From: an uncultured Campylobacter sp.
Lineage (GTDB): Bacteria; Campylobacterota; Campylobacteria; Campylobacterales; Campylobacteraceae
NCBI RefSeq assembly: GCF_937981295.1
Contig: NZ_CALJPC010000001.1
Span: forward strand, 1 to 64,000
Direction of reading: 5' to 3'
DNA: 64,000 bases
Shown here one piece after another: positions 50,986 through 59,637 of the stretch (its first letter is position 1; every line of letters begins with the position of its first letter). The notes beneath the pieces were generated by a model, which was not told the DNA's origin, did not search any database, and saw only the letters and a list, made by a program, of their open reading frames with translations. The position numbers and the translations under genes were made by a program.

Positions 50986-52510
50986 AATTTTGCCTTAAAA
51001 AAGCTGCGATTTTGGCGGGATCTTTGACGCGCCAAAGATAGTCTAAAACCCCGTCGCTACTGCGCCATTCGCACTTGCCGGAGAGGATTTTAGCCAAAAA
51101 TTCCACCGCGGTATCTAGCGGGATTTCGCCTCCCTTTTTAAAGCTTCGTAAAATTTCATTTTCGGCTCGCGATTTCGGATTTTGTGCCTCTATGCTCTGT
51201 GCCGTCGCGTCTGCAACGTGCGGCGAAATTTCGATCTGCACGTCATCTCCGCGCTGAAGCACCAAAAGTAGGGCGCAGGCAAAGTCGCAGCGCTTCAGAT
51301 AGTTGTTATTTGCCTCCTCAAAATAGCAGAGCAGGGCGATTTTATCGTTATCCGATTTGCATTCGCCGTTTTTGCCTGCTTCGTTCGCATCCTGTGCGGA
51401 GCCGGAATTTTCCGCGCTTTCTTTCAGCCTCGTAGCTGCGATTATTGCGCCGTTTTCGAGCGCACACGCCGCAGAGATCGTCGAAATTTCGGCATGATTT
51501 TGCGTAAAAATCGCATTTTGCGCCGCAATCGCGTTGAGTACGCTGACACAAAAGCTCGAAGGCGAGACGCTTTCGCTCATCGAGCCGAGCAGGCCAAAAC
51601 AGCGGTTGATCTCACCAAGGCGCGAGCAAAAAACGAGCGGTAGCCCTTTGCGCTGTGTCGCGGCATCATCGACTGCTTTCAAATTTTGCCTTGCCGAATT
51701 TAAGGAATTTTCATTTGAAAAATCCTGTGGCGTTGAATTTAAATTTTGCGACACTAAATTCAAAGAATTTTCGCTTGAAAAATCTTGCTGCTGCTGATTT
51801 TGCACAGCGGCACGGCTTTTGCTTGCATCTAAATTTTGAGGCGCGAGATTTAAGGAGCCCTCCTCGGCTAAACTTTGCGGCGTATTTTGCGAAATTTCGC
51901 CTAAAAGCGAGATGCAAAGTTTTGCCCCGAGCCCCAAACGGCGACGCTGCAACGGCGGAATATAATCAAGAGCCGGCTTTTTTTTTAAAGCTTCGAGTGC
52001 TAAAATTTCCTCTTTTAAGCGAGCGCGGGTAGAGATTTTCAAATTTTCTCCGAGGCTTTTTTGCAAAACTTCATCCTCGCAGGCGACGAAATTTTTATAA
52101 ATCTCCGCCGCCCCCTCAGAGCTGCAATCAAAACCTTGCGAGGCGCTAAATTTAGACCCGTTCGCTTCACGATCTAATCTCCGCTCCGAGCCGAGCTTGG
52201 CAGAATTTTCATCAAGACCTTCTGCGGCAAGGTCGCGCCCCCCGCTTTCGCTATTTTCGCGCGCTGCAAAATTTGCGGGATTTATAGAGTTCTGCTCACA
52301 GTCCGGAATATTTGTAAAATCTTGCGTAGAATTTAACGCGAAATCATACGTAAAATTTTGACTTGCATCGCAAGCGAGATCGGAATTTCCGCCTAAATTT
52401 ACTTCGGAAATTCCGTCCGAGCAAGCGGCGAAATTTTTATAAAACTCCGCCGGCTCGCCCGAAATTATCGCGCTTGCGTAAGCTACGCCGAAGCTTAGTT
52501 TATTTTGCAA
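50975..52510 (-). CDS. Ketosynthase-like chain-length factor (ApeC-like), expanded by repeats
   Basis: 511 residues, about twice the usual 240. The recognisable core is the ketoacyl-synthase N-terminal type (PF13723-like): DYIPPLQRRRLGLGAKLC (near 180), PLVFCSRLGEINRCFGLLGSM, SPSSFCVSVLNA, then ISAACALENG and a C-terminal CALLLVLQRGDD. Such proteins pair with a true ketosynthase. The extra length is low-complexity: residues 40-130, 220-285 (NSLNLVSQNLNSTPQDFSNE) and 370-395. Residues 21-40 (EFYKNFAAC) and 135-155 (EIYKNFVAC) are copies of each other. Overlaps the 140-residue gene by 11 bp. Confidence 0.72.
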   Translation of the reverse strand: MQNKLSFGVAYASAIISGEPAEFYKNFAACSDGISEVNLGGNSDLACDASQNFTYDFALNSTQDFTNIPDCEQNSINPANFAARENSESGGRDLAAEGLDENSAKLGSERRLDREANGSKFSASQGFDCSSEGAAEIYKNFVACEDEVLQKSLGENLKISTRARLKEEILALEALKKKPALDYIPPLQRRRLGLGAKLCISLLGEISQNTPQSLAEEGSLNLAPQNLDASKSRAAVQNQQQQDFSSENSLNLVSQNLNSTPQDFSNENSLNSARQNLKAVDDAATQRKGLPLVFCSRLGEINRCFGLLGSMSESVSPSSFCVSVLNAIAAQNAIFTQNHAEISTISAACALENGAIIAATRLKESAENSGSAQDANEAGKNGECKSDNDKIALLCYFEEANNNYLKRCDFACALLLVLQRGDDVQIEISPHVADATAQSIEAQNPKSRAENEILRSFKKGGEIPLDTAVEFLAKILSGKCEWRSSDGVLDYLWRVKDPAKIAAFLRQNYER

Positions 52511-52922
52511 TGTAGCCTCTTAGCGTGACGCCGCTCATTATCGAGCCTACGCCGCATTCAAACTCCTTGTCGCTCACGAAAACGTTTTTGTAATAGTAGC
52601 TCGTGATGTTTACGACCTTGTTGCCACCCTCTTTTTTGGCTCGGTCTTGAAAGCTAAGCAGTGCCGACAAAAACGCGCGGTTGCATGCGGCTTGATCGCT
52701 CTTGCCGACGCCGTTTGCTTTTTTATTCGAGCTTAGCTGCTGCGTGATCTTTCTGCCTGCGGATTTGTTGCCGAAGTAGAATTTTATGTTCGGATCAAGC
52801 TTGGCTTTAGCGTCGGGCTCTGCGAGTGCCGCAGCGATCGGGAAGCGCACGATATCGTTTTTGGCATAAGCCGAATTAGCGACAAAAAGCGTCGCAACTA
52901 CGAAAAATAGAAATTTTTTCAT
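52500..52922 (-). CDS. Secreted protein typical of aryl-polyene clusters (excinuclease-annotated family)
   Basis: The 140-residue protein has a signal peptide (MKKFLFFVVATLFVANSAYA). Its pattern, an NFYFG-like KFYFGNKSAGRKITQQ, an ACNRAFLSALLSFQDRAKKEGGNKVVNITSYYYK core and an end in CGVGSIMSGVTLRG, is the small periplasmic family often mislabelled excinuclease ATPase subunit and found with polyene clusters. Two cysteines (ACNRA and ECGVG) could form a disulphide. Function unknown. Confidence 0.7.
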   Translation of the reverse strand: MKKFLFFVVATLFVANSAYAKNDIVRFPIAAALAEPDAKAKLDPNIKFYFGNKSAGRKITQQLSSNKKANGVGKSDQAACNRAFLSALLSFQDRAKKEGGNKVVNITSYYYKNVFVSDKEFECGVGSIMSGVTLRGYIAK

Positions 52923-52932
52923 TTTCTCTCCT

Positions 52933-54162
52933 TTAGTTGATAAATTTTTTAAAAATCAAAGATGTGTTCACGCCGCCGAAAGCGAAGTTGTTATTCATAA
53001 CGTAGTCGGTCTTTATCTCCTGCGGCTGCGTGAGGTATCTAAGCGGCGCGCACTGCGGATCGATAGCTTGTAAATTTAGATTCGGATAGAACAGCCCCTC
53101 GTTCATCATCATCACCGAGATGAAGCTCTCCAGCGCCCCGCACGCGCCCAAAGTATGACCCAAATAGCCTTTATAAGAGCTCACTGGCATTTGCGAGCCG
53201 AAAATTTCATGCGTCGCCGTAGATTCTGCGATGTCGCCCTGTCTGGTCGCCGTAGCGTGAGCGTTTACGTGCCCGATGAGATCCGGCGAAATCGCGGCGT
53301 CTTTGAGCGCCAACTGCATCGCCGCGCGCATAGTCTCGCTCTGCGGGCGGGTGATATGCGTGCCGTCGCAGGTCGTGCCGAAGCCCACTATCTCGGCGTG
53401 AATTTTAGCGCCGCGCGCAAGTGCGCTTCTGAGGCTTTCCAGCACGAATATGGCACCGCCTTCGCCCAAAACCAGCCCGTCGCGCGCTATATCAAAAGGC
53501 GCGGGGCTGAGAGTAGGGGTGTCGTTTTTACAGCTTGTCGCGTAGAGCTTATCAAATACGAATGCCTGGCTCGGGTGTAGCTCGTCCGCTCCGCCTGCCA
53601 GCATCATATCTATCAGGCCGAATTTTATCGCTTCGTATGAGTATCCGATCGCTTGAGACGCGCTCGTGCACGCAGAGCCCGTGGGGATGAGTCTGCCTTT
53701 TAGTCCGTAGTAGATCGCGATATTCGCAGCGACGGTGTGGGGCATCATCTTGACGTATGAGTTGGCGTTGAAGGTGCTATCCTTGCCGTGCAAAATATCT
53801 ACGACCTCGCCAGTAGCCTTTGCATCGCCGCTACAGCTACCCGCTGCGACGCCCATACGGCCGTCCTTTATACGCTCATCTCCCAAAAGCCCCGCATCCG
53901 CCAGAGCTTTACCCGCGGCATCTACGCCAAGCATCGCTACCTTGCCCATCGAGCGGGTATCTTTGCGGCTCCAGTGCGCAGGCGGCGCGTAGTTTGGTAT
54001 CGGCGCGCCAAGCCTAGTGTTTAGCTCCTCGCCGAAAATATCCCATTCGCTCATATAAACTACGGCGCTTTTTTGCTGCGCCAAATTCTGCTTTATGCTT
54101 GCCCAGTCCCGCCCGAATGCACAGACGTTGCCAAAACCCGTAATAACTACTCTATTTAACAT
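52933..54162 (-). CDS. Beta-ketoacyl-ACP synthase (ApeR-like)
   Basis: A 409-residue FabF-type ketosynthase with a complete active site: Cys in TGSACTSASQAIGYSYE near 165, His in VNAHATATRQGD near 300, and His in YLGHTLGACGALES near 338. The C-terminal NFAFGGVNTSLIF is standard. No repeat-derived insert is present, in contrast to the other synthase genes of the cluster. Overlaps the ketoreductase gene by 7 bp. Confidence 0.88.
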   Translation of the reverse strand: MLNRVVITGFGNVCAFGRDWASIKQNLAQQKSAVVYMSEWDIFGEELNTRLGAPIPNYAPPAHWSRKDTRSMGKVAMLGVDAAGKALADAGLLGDERIKDGRMGVAAGSCSGDAKATGEVVDILHGKDSTFNANSYVKMMPHTVAANIAIYYGLKGRLIPTGSACTSASQAIGYSYEAIKFGLIDMMLAGGADELHPSQAFVFDKLYATSCKNDTPTLSPAPFDIARDGLVLGEGGAIFVLESLRSALARGAKIHAEIVGFGTTCDGTHITRPQSETMRAAMQLALKDAAISPDLIGHVNAHATATRQGDIAESTATHEIFGSQMPVSSYKGYLGHTLGACGALESFISVMMMNEGLFYPNLNLQAIDPQCAPLRYLTQPQEIKTDYVMNNNFAFGGVNTSLIFKKFIN

Positions 54163-54890
54163 AATCCACCGTCTATTTTAATAACCTCTTTTGTGATATA
54201 TGCGGAATTTTCGCTTAGCAAAAACTCCACCAAATGCGCCACCTCGCTCGGCTCGCCGATGCGGCCTAACGGAATCGCGCTTAAAATTTGCTCGCTTGCG
54301 GTTTCGTTTATACCTTCGCTCATCGCCGTTTTGATGAGCCCGGGAGCTACCACGTTTACCGTGATCTTGCGGCTTGCAAGTTCTATCGCTAGCGATTTTG
54401 CCGCGGCGATTAGCCCTCCTTTGCTGGCGGCGTAGTTACTCTGGCCGCGGTTGCCGGCAATTCCGCTAACCGAGCTCATCACGACGATACGCCCGCCTTT
54501 TTTGGCACGGATCATCGGCATCAGCGCGGGCTTTAGGACGTTATAAAACCCGCCTAAATTCGTATCTATCACGCTTTGCCAATCCTCGCGCTCAAACCAT
54601 ACGAAAGAGTTATCTCGCGTAATGCCCGCGTTTAGCACGATGCCCCAGTATGCGCCGTTTGCCTCTATATCTGCTTCGATATGCTCCTGCGCCGCAGCGG
54701 TATCTGCGACGTCAAATTTTAAAATTTGAACTTCCGCCGCGCCCGCATCCGAGCAACGCTTCGCCACGTCTTTTAGCTTTGCTTCGTTGCGCCCGTTTAG
54801 CGCCAAGCCGTAGCCTTTTTGCGCTAAATTTAACGCACACGCCTCGCCGATACCGCCGCTTGCTCCGGTGATTAAAATTCTCTTAGCCAT
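54156..54890 (-). CDS. 3-oxoacyl-ACP reductase (ApeQ-like, SDR family)
   Basis: A 244-residue FabG-type reductase: NADPH loop TGASGGIGEA near 8-17, NAG at 92-94, catalytic Ser in VVMSSVSGIAG, YAASK near 154-158, and the C-terminal IKIDGGL. It reduces the beta-keto group in each polyene extension round, ahead of the dehydratase coded next to it (8-bp overlap). Confidence 0.9.
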   Translation of the reverse strand: MAKRILITGASGGIGEACALNLAQKGYGLALNGRNEAKLKDVAKRCSDAGAAEVQILKFDVADTAAAQEHIEADIEANGAYWGIVLNAGITRDNSFVWFEREDWQSVIDTNLGGFYNVLKPALMPMIRAKKGGRIVVMSSVSGIAGNRGQSNYAASKGGLIAAAKSLAIELASRKITVNVVAPGLIKTAMSEGINETASEQILSAIPLGRIGEPSEVAHLVEFLLSENSAYITKEVIKIDGGLC

Positions 54891-55311
54891 TTATACTCTT
54901 TATCATTTCGTCGCTCGCGCGCATTACGCTAAGTGTGGCGCTTGCGATATGTTCGCCGCCGCAGCGGATCTCGCAGTCGAAGATATATAGCCCCTCACCG
55001 TCGCTTACGCTCTGCCTCGCCGTCGTAATTACGCGCTCGCCTACTTTCAGGCTTGCGCGCGAAATATCCAGGTTTCGCACGCCCAGCAAAAACCCGAGCC
55101 TCGCCTCGCCGCCGTTTCGGTGACCCGAATAGGCGCCGATGCACTGCGCCATGATCTCCATGTACGCGTAGCTGCCGAGCTTCCCGTTTTCGGTAAACGG
55201 CGAGTCCTCTTTAACGCTAAACGCACAGCTCGCATATCCGTCGCTAATCTCTAAAATTTCATCTGCGAAGACCATATATCCGCTCTGCGGTAGGATACTA
55301 GAGGCTCTCAT
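54883..55311 (-). CDS. 3-hydroxyacyl-ACP dehydratase (ApeP-like)
   Basis: This 142-residue hot-dog dehydratase has LPQSGYMVFADEILEI at the start and the helix GSYAYMEIMAQCIGAYSG near 47-64, where the active residues of the ApeP/FabA-like type lie. It should remove water to give the conjugated double bonds. A second dehydratase domain is fused to the ligase. Overlaps the ketosynthase gene by 4 bp (ATGA). Confidence 0.82.
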   Translation of the reverse strand: MRASSILPQSGYMVFADEILEISDGYASCAFSVKEDSPFTENGKLGSYAYMEIMAQCIGAYSGHRNGGEARLGFLLGVRNLDISRASLKVGERVITTARQSVSDGEGLYIFDCEIRCGGEHIASATLSVMRASDEMIKSING

Positions 55312-56798
55312 ACGCGTCCTATTATGGTTACGGCGTTATCTCCGCCGAAAGCAAAATTTAGATTCATCGCGGTATCTACGCGCGCTTTTTTGGCTTCGCA
55401 TGCGAGATTAAATTTAGACAGCGCAGCCGGAATTTCACTCGTTTGCGAAGCTTGATCCGCGGCGTATTTTAAAATTTTATCGCCTGCGTCTTGCAAAGCT
55501 TTAGACGCAGTCAAAATTTCATCCGCGCCGCTTTTTAAAATTTCACCCTGCGCGTTTTGCAGAATTTCACCGCCCGAGCTGCATAAAATTTGATCGCTTG
55601 CGTTATTTAAAATTTCATCGTTTCGCTCGCCGTACCGCGCCTGCGCGCTATGAAAAATTTCAGCCTCCGAGCCGCGCCAAATTTTATCGTTTGTAAAATT
55701 TGGCGGGATCACGCCCTGTCTGATCGCCTCGTAGCATACGGCAAGCTCGATCGCCCCCGCAGCGCCCAGAGTGTGTCCGATCGCCCATTTGGACGAGCTT
55801 GCTGGCGCTAAGGGTAGGGCGGCGCTCATAGCCAAGGCCTCCATCGCGTCATTGGCCGCAGTGCCCGTGCCGTGCAGGTTTACGTAGTCGACGCTTTGCA
55901 GCTGCGCCGATTTTAGCGCGGTTTTGATCGCCGCGATCTGCATGCGTGCGCTAGGATCGGGCTTGGTGATGTGGTAGGCGTCGGAGTTTGCGGCGTGAGC
56001 CAAAAACGCGACGTCGCTTATGCGCTCGCGCGAGAGCACGAATGCGCAGGCTCCTTCGCCTAGATTTGTGCCTGATCGTGCCTCTGAAAACGGCTTTAGC
56101 GGCTGCTCGCTTAAAATTTCAAGCGCGCTAAAGCCCTGCAGCGTGAGCTCGTCGAGTGCGTCGGCGCCGCCGAAAACGACCGCGTCGCAAAGTCCGCAAG
56201 AAATGAGGCGCGAAGCTTCGATCAGAGCTTTGTTTCCGCTGGTGCACGCACTCGAAACTCCGATCGCGACGGATTTTAGCCCGAAGCGTTCGCGGATAAA
56301 ATTTGCGGGGTTTGCGTGGGAGTTGCGCTCGAAGCAGAAGTTTTTAAATTTATCGTTCGCGTTTTTTGAAATTTTGGCGAAATTTTTGTCGTTTGGAGTA
56401 GAAATTTCGCTGCACGGCGCGGAACCTTCGCCGTCTTGCGAGATAAAATTTCCCGTGCCCTTGTCGCAGGCGAAAAATTCCGCATAGTTTTCTTGCACGC
56501 CGGTGTTGGTGGTCGCAAATACCACGCCTATGCGGTGCGCGCCGAATTTTTGCACGGCTTGCTCGATCTGTCCTTGCACGCCGAGGCAGGCGTAAAGCGC
56601 CAGGGCGTTCGTGCGCGTGGCGTAGGCGCGATCTTTGATCCTCGGTAGCGGCGTATCCACGCGCCCAAAGATGAAATTTTTACCGCAGACGCTAAGCTTT
56701 TGCAGCGCGGATCTTTTTTCGCACAGCGCGCCAAAAAGCTCTGCGGCGCTGTTTGCGCCCGCACAGATGAGCCCCGGACTACTTAGATACTGCGTCAT
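55308..56798 (-). CDS. Beta-ketoacyl-ACP synthase (ApeO-like) with repeat insert
   Basis: 496 residues, about 100 more than usual. The active site is intact: Cys in VSSACTSGNKALIEAS near 185, His in VNLHGTGTAAND, His in WAIGHTLGAAGAIE. The extra length lies before the Cys (residues about 118-150) and near the C-terminus (about 375-460), where GEILQNAQGEILKSGADEIL-type repeats of 8-11 residues are coded by AAAATTTC/T units. The normal end NLNFAFGGDNAVTII follows. It should act with the chain-length-factor protein as the condensing pair. Confidence 0.85.
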   Translation of the reverse strand: MTQYLSSPGLICAGANSAAELFGALCEKRSALQKLSVCGKNFIFGRVDTPLPRIKDRAYATRTNALALYACLGVQGQIEQAVQKFGAHRIGVVFATTNTGVQENYAEFFACDKGTGNFISQDGEGSAPCSEISTPNDKNFAKISKNANDKFKNFCFERNSHANPANFIRERFGLKSVAIGVSSACTSGNKALIEASRLISCGLCDAVVFGGADALDELTLQGFSALEILSEQPLKPFSEARSGTNLGEGACAFVLSRERISDVAFLAHAANSDAYHITKPDPSARMQIAAIKTALKSAQLQSVDYVNLHGTGTAANDAMEALAMSAALPLAPASSSKWAIGHTLGAAGAIELAVCYEAIRQGVIPPNFTNDKIWRGSEAEIFHSAQARYGERNDEILNNASDQILCSSGGEILQNAQGEILKSGADEILTASKALQDAGDKILKYAADQASQTSEIPAALSKFNLACEAKKARVDTAMNLNFAFGGDNAVTIIGRV

Positions 56799-57195
56799 AT
56801 CGGCGCCCCTTTGCGTTTATGGCGAAATTTGCTTTATCCGCATTCTCAAGCAGGGCTAAAAATACTCGCTCGCTTTGCGAATCGGGCGGCAGGAAGCCGT
56901 CGTTGCGAAATTTCGCCTCGCCGTCCGCGATCGATAAAATTTTGCGTGCTATCGGCGCGCCTAGCATATCGAGCCAGACGAGCTTGTAGCGGCTCTCCTC
57001 GCTGCTTGCGGGCGAAATTTTGGAGATCAGGGCTCTGCTTTTCACGCCGTTAGGATCAGTTAGGATGAACTGCTTTTGGCTAAATTCCGCTATCCGCTCG
57101 GGCGCCTTGTGTGCGCATCCGCCTATAAAAAACGCGGTGCAAAGCAGAATGAAAGCCGTTTTAGAAATAGCGTAAAAACGATAAACAGGTCTCAA
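56779..57195 (-). CDS. DUF3261-type lipoprotein (ApeN-like)
   Basis: The 138-residue lipoprotein has a lipobox FIGGC with Cys27 and a TTG start that overlaps the PPTase stop (TTGA). The mature part (PNGVKSRALISKISPASSEESRYKLVWLDMLGAPIARKILSIAD) resembles the DUF3261 family seen in aryl-polyene clusters, probably an outer-membrane partner in product placement. Overlaps the ketosynthase gene by 20 bp. Confidence 0.72.
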   Translation of the reverse strand: MRPVYRFYAISKTAFILLCTAFFIGGCAHKAPERIAEFSQKQFILTDPNGVKSRALISKISPASSEESRYKLVWLDMLGAPIARKILSIADGEAKFRNDGFLPPDSQSERVFLALLENADKANFAINAKGRRYDAVSK

Positions 57196-57734
57196 AAATT
57201 CTCCCTAAAAACTAGCGAAATCAAAATCTCGCCCTCCAAAATATAGCTCTTGTGTGACCACACTCTGCCGCGCTCATCAAGCGCCAGAGCCTCTCCATCT
57301 GCGCCGCGCGCCAGCCCCACGCGAGCAAGCGCGTAAAAACCTAGGCTTCGCGCCTTAATCAGCGCCTCTTTGATCGTGTAAATTTTATAAAAAATGAGCG
57401 TCTTTTCGCTCTCGTCCACCGCCGCTAAAAGCTCGCGCTCAAAGGCGTTGAAACAAAACTCGCTCGCCGCGGCAAAATTCCGCGGTTTTAAAATTTCAAG
57501 ATCGAGTCCGAACTTTTGCCTCGCTAGAGCCACGGCGACGATCGTTTTGCCGTCCGCGCTTTTGTGCGAGATGCAAAATTCGCCGCGTTTTTTAAAGCGC
57601 GCCTTAAGCGCCCGCGAAACGCGAAACTCGCGCAGATGTCCTCGCGCTCGCGCCAGCTTCTTATCGCGCCTACTCAAAAGCCGCCGCGGAGCGCACAGAT
57701 CCTCGTCGGTGATTAAAATTTTTATCTCGCTCAT
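57192..57734 (-). CDS. 4'-phosphopantetheinyl transferase
   Basis: This 180-residue Sfp-type PPTase has FGLDLEILKPRNF (the Mg-binding GxDxE) near 74-86 and FYKIYTIKEALIKARSLG (KEA motif) near 114-131. It activates the two cluster ACPs. First gene of the minus-strand cluster; no clear promoter was found, though AT-rich TATAAA-like strings lie at 57744-57780. Confidence 0.88.
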   Translation of the reverse strand: MSEIKILITDEDLCAPRRLLSRRDKKLARARGHLREFRVSRALKARFKKRGEFCISHKSADGKTIVAVALARQKFGLDLEILKPRNFAAASEFCFNAFERELLAAVDESEKTLIFYKIYTIKEALIKARSLGFYALARVGLARGADGEALALDERGRVWSHKSYILEGEILISLVFRENF

Positions 57735-58458
57735 AAAGCTCTGATTTTACTAAAATAGTCTTTATAAAAATATAAAATAGCGCGGCGGCGTTGAAATTTC
57801 GTTTAAAATCTATTTGATACGCTTGGGCTCAAAGGCGCACTAAAACATAAAATTTGTTGCGTTTGCACCAAGGCCTCGGGCGCGGTAAAATTTTGAAATT
57901 TAGCTCGTTTACGATCTGCGCCGTGCGTTTTTTGGTTCGTCGCGTTCTGCTATGCGGCATCGATCGTGTTTATTGCGCCCATTTTGTAGTATTTTGCGCG
58001 ACTGCTACGTTTAGTTAGCATAGCGGCATCAAACGGCGAGCAGCGCAAGAGCCGAAAGCCTCGGCGCGAAATTTTAAAAAATTTTGCGATAAAATTTTAA
58101 AAGCTCTGCCGCAGGCGGCGTTTGCGACAAAATCCGGATGCGTCGTGCGATGAAATTTTAAAATTCCGAAGCGAAATTTAAAATCGCGAGCAGTGCGTGG
58201 CACAGCAGACGTCGCAGTATGACAGCGCAAAATTAGCCGCATTTGAATAAACGGCATAAAATTTAAGCGCTCCTGAATACGGCAGCTTGAAATTTAATTA
58301 AAGCGGCACGAAATTCAATCGCGCTTGGCTAGCGCAACCGCATTAAATTCTGAGCTACGCCGTGCCACACTAAATTTGCCGCCAAGCCGCATTAAATTTT
58401 ATGTAAAAATTTCGCTGCTAAGTTACGACAAATTTAGATCAAAATTTCGCTAGCATGT
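57735..58458. other. Gene-free gap of RAATTY-rich filler
   Basis: No gene is supported between the cluster and aspB. AAATTT and GAATTT-type hexamers are dense from 57790 to 58450. CCGCATTAAATTYT occurs at 58338-58351 and 58389-58402. The small minus frame at 58015-58257 has no ribosome site or family feature. Confidence 0.55.
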
Positions 58459-59637
58459 CTATCTGTGGTAATTTTTTACGAATTTTTCTATGCGCTCAAA
58501 GCCGCGTTTTAGATTTTCCATAGAGCACGCAAAGCTTATGCGGAAGTGCCCATCCATGCCAAATCCGCTTCCTGGCACCGTGGCTACGAGCCCTTTATCT
58601 AGCAGCTGCATGCAGAATTTCATACTATCAGGTTCTACCTGAGAGCAATCTATGAAGAAATAAAATGCGCCATCTGGTTTTACGACACTAAGCCCTGGGA
58701 TCGCACCTATCGCGTCCGCGCCAAAATCGCGCCTGCGCTCGTATTCGCGCCTCATCTCCTCGATATAATCATCCGCCTCGCCGCGCAGCACTGGCATAGC
58801 GCCTGCCTGGACTATGCTTGCTACGTTGCTGACGCTTTGGCTTTGCAGGTTTATCATCGCCTTATTTAGCTCATCGATAGCACAGGCGGTGTAGCCGAAG
58901 CGCCAGCCGGGCATCGCGCCGCATTTGCTTAGCCCGTTGATCGTCACGGTGCGCCCGAACATATCCTCACTGATGCTTGCTGCGGCTATGAAACTCTTGC
59001 CGAAGACGATTTTTTCGTAAATTTCATCGGCAATTACTAAAATATCCGTGCCCTTTAGCACTTCCGCAAGCTCTTGTAGCTCCTGGCGCGAATATACGGC
59101 GCCTGCGGGGTTACTCGGGTTGAAAAGGCACAGCGCCTTCGTGCGCGGCGTGATCGCGGCTTTGAGCTGCGAGGCGGTGATTTTGTATCGGTTTTCCGCC
59201 TTGGTGTCTACGATGACGGGCTTGCTGCCACAAAATTTTACGATTTCGGGGTAGGTGACCCAATAAGGCGCCGGTATTATAACCTCATCGCCTTCGTTTA
59301 AGATGCAGTTAAAGGCGTTGAATAGCGAGTGCTTGGCGCCGACGTTGGTGATGATCTGATCAGGCCTGTAGTTTAGAGCATTATCACGCTTTAGCTTCTG
59401 CGCGATTAAATTTAAAATTTCAGGCGTGCCGGCAACCGGCGTATATTTTCCACAGCCCTTAGCCATAGCCTCTATGACAGCCTTTTTGGCGACCTCTGCG
59501 GTATCGAAATCGGGCTCACCCGCACTTAGGATTACGACGTCTTGCCCTTGAGCTTTCATCTGCTTGGCTTTGGTGCTGATTGCGATCGTTAGGCTTTCGC
59601 CGAGCTTGCTTACGCGACTTGAAAGTGTTAATTTCAT
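58459..59637 (-). CDS. aspB: Aspartate aminotransferase
   Basis: A 392-residue class I PLP enzyme. ATG 59637 is chosen because it overlaps the upstream stop (ATGA) and gives the normal start MKLTLSSRVSKLGES. Visible are SAGEPDFDT, the PAPYWVTYPEIV block, LFNPSNPAGAVYS, the PLP lysine in NGLSKCGAMPGWRFGY near 238, and the substrate arginine in GHFRISFA near 375. It interconverts aspartate/oxaloacetate with glutamate/2-oxoglutarate. Last gene of the minus-strand operon. Confidence 0.93.
   Translation of the reverse strand: MKLTLSSRVSKLGESLTIAISTKAKQMKAQGQDVVILSAGEPDFDTAEVAKKAVIEAMAKGCGKYTPVAGTPEILNLIAQKLKRDNALNYRPDQIITNVGAKHSLFNAFNCILNEGDEVIIPAPYWVTYPEIVKFCGSKPVIVDTKAENRYKITASQLKAAITPRTKALCLFNPSNPAGAVYSRQELQELAEVLKGTDILVIADEIYEKIVFGKSFIAAASISEDMFGRTVTINGLSKCGAMPGWRFGYTACAIDELNKAMINLQSQSVSNVASIVQAGAMPVLRGEADDYIEEMRREYERRRDFGADAIGAIPGLSVVKPDGAFYFFIDCSQVEPDSMKFCMQLLDKGLVATVPGSGFGMDGHFRISFACSMENLKRGFERIEKFVKNYHR

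Noticed and set aside
57744..57780. Promoter of the polyene cluster in TATAAA/TAAAAT strings
   Set aside because: Several overlapping AT strings fit equally badly and one lies too close to the start codon; not called as a feature.
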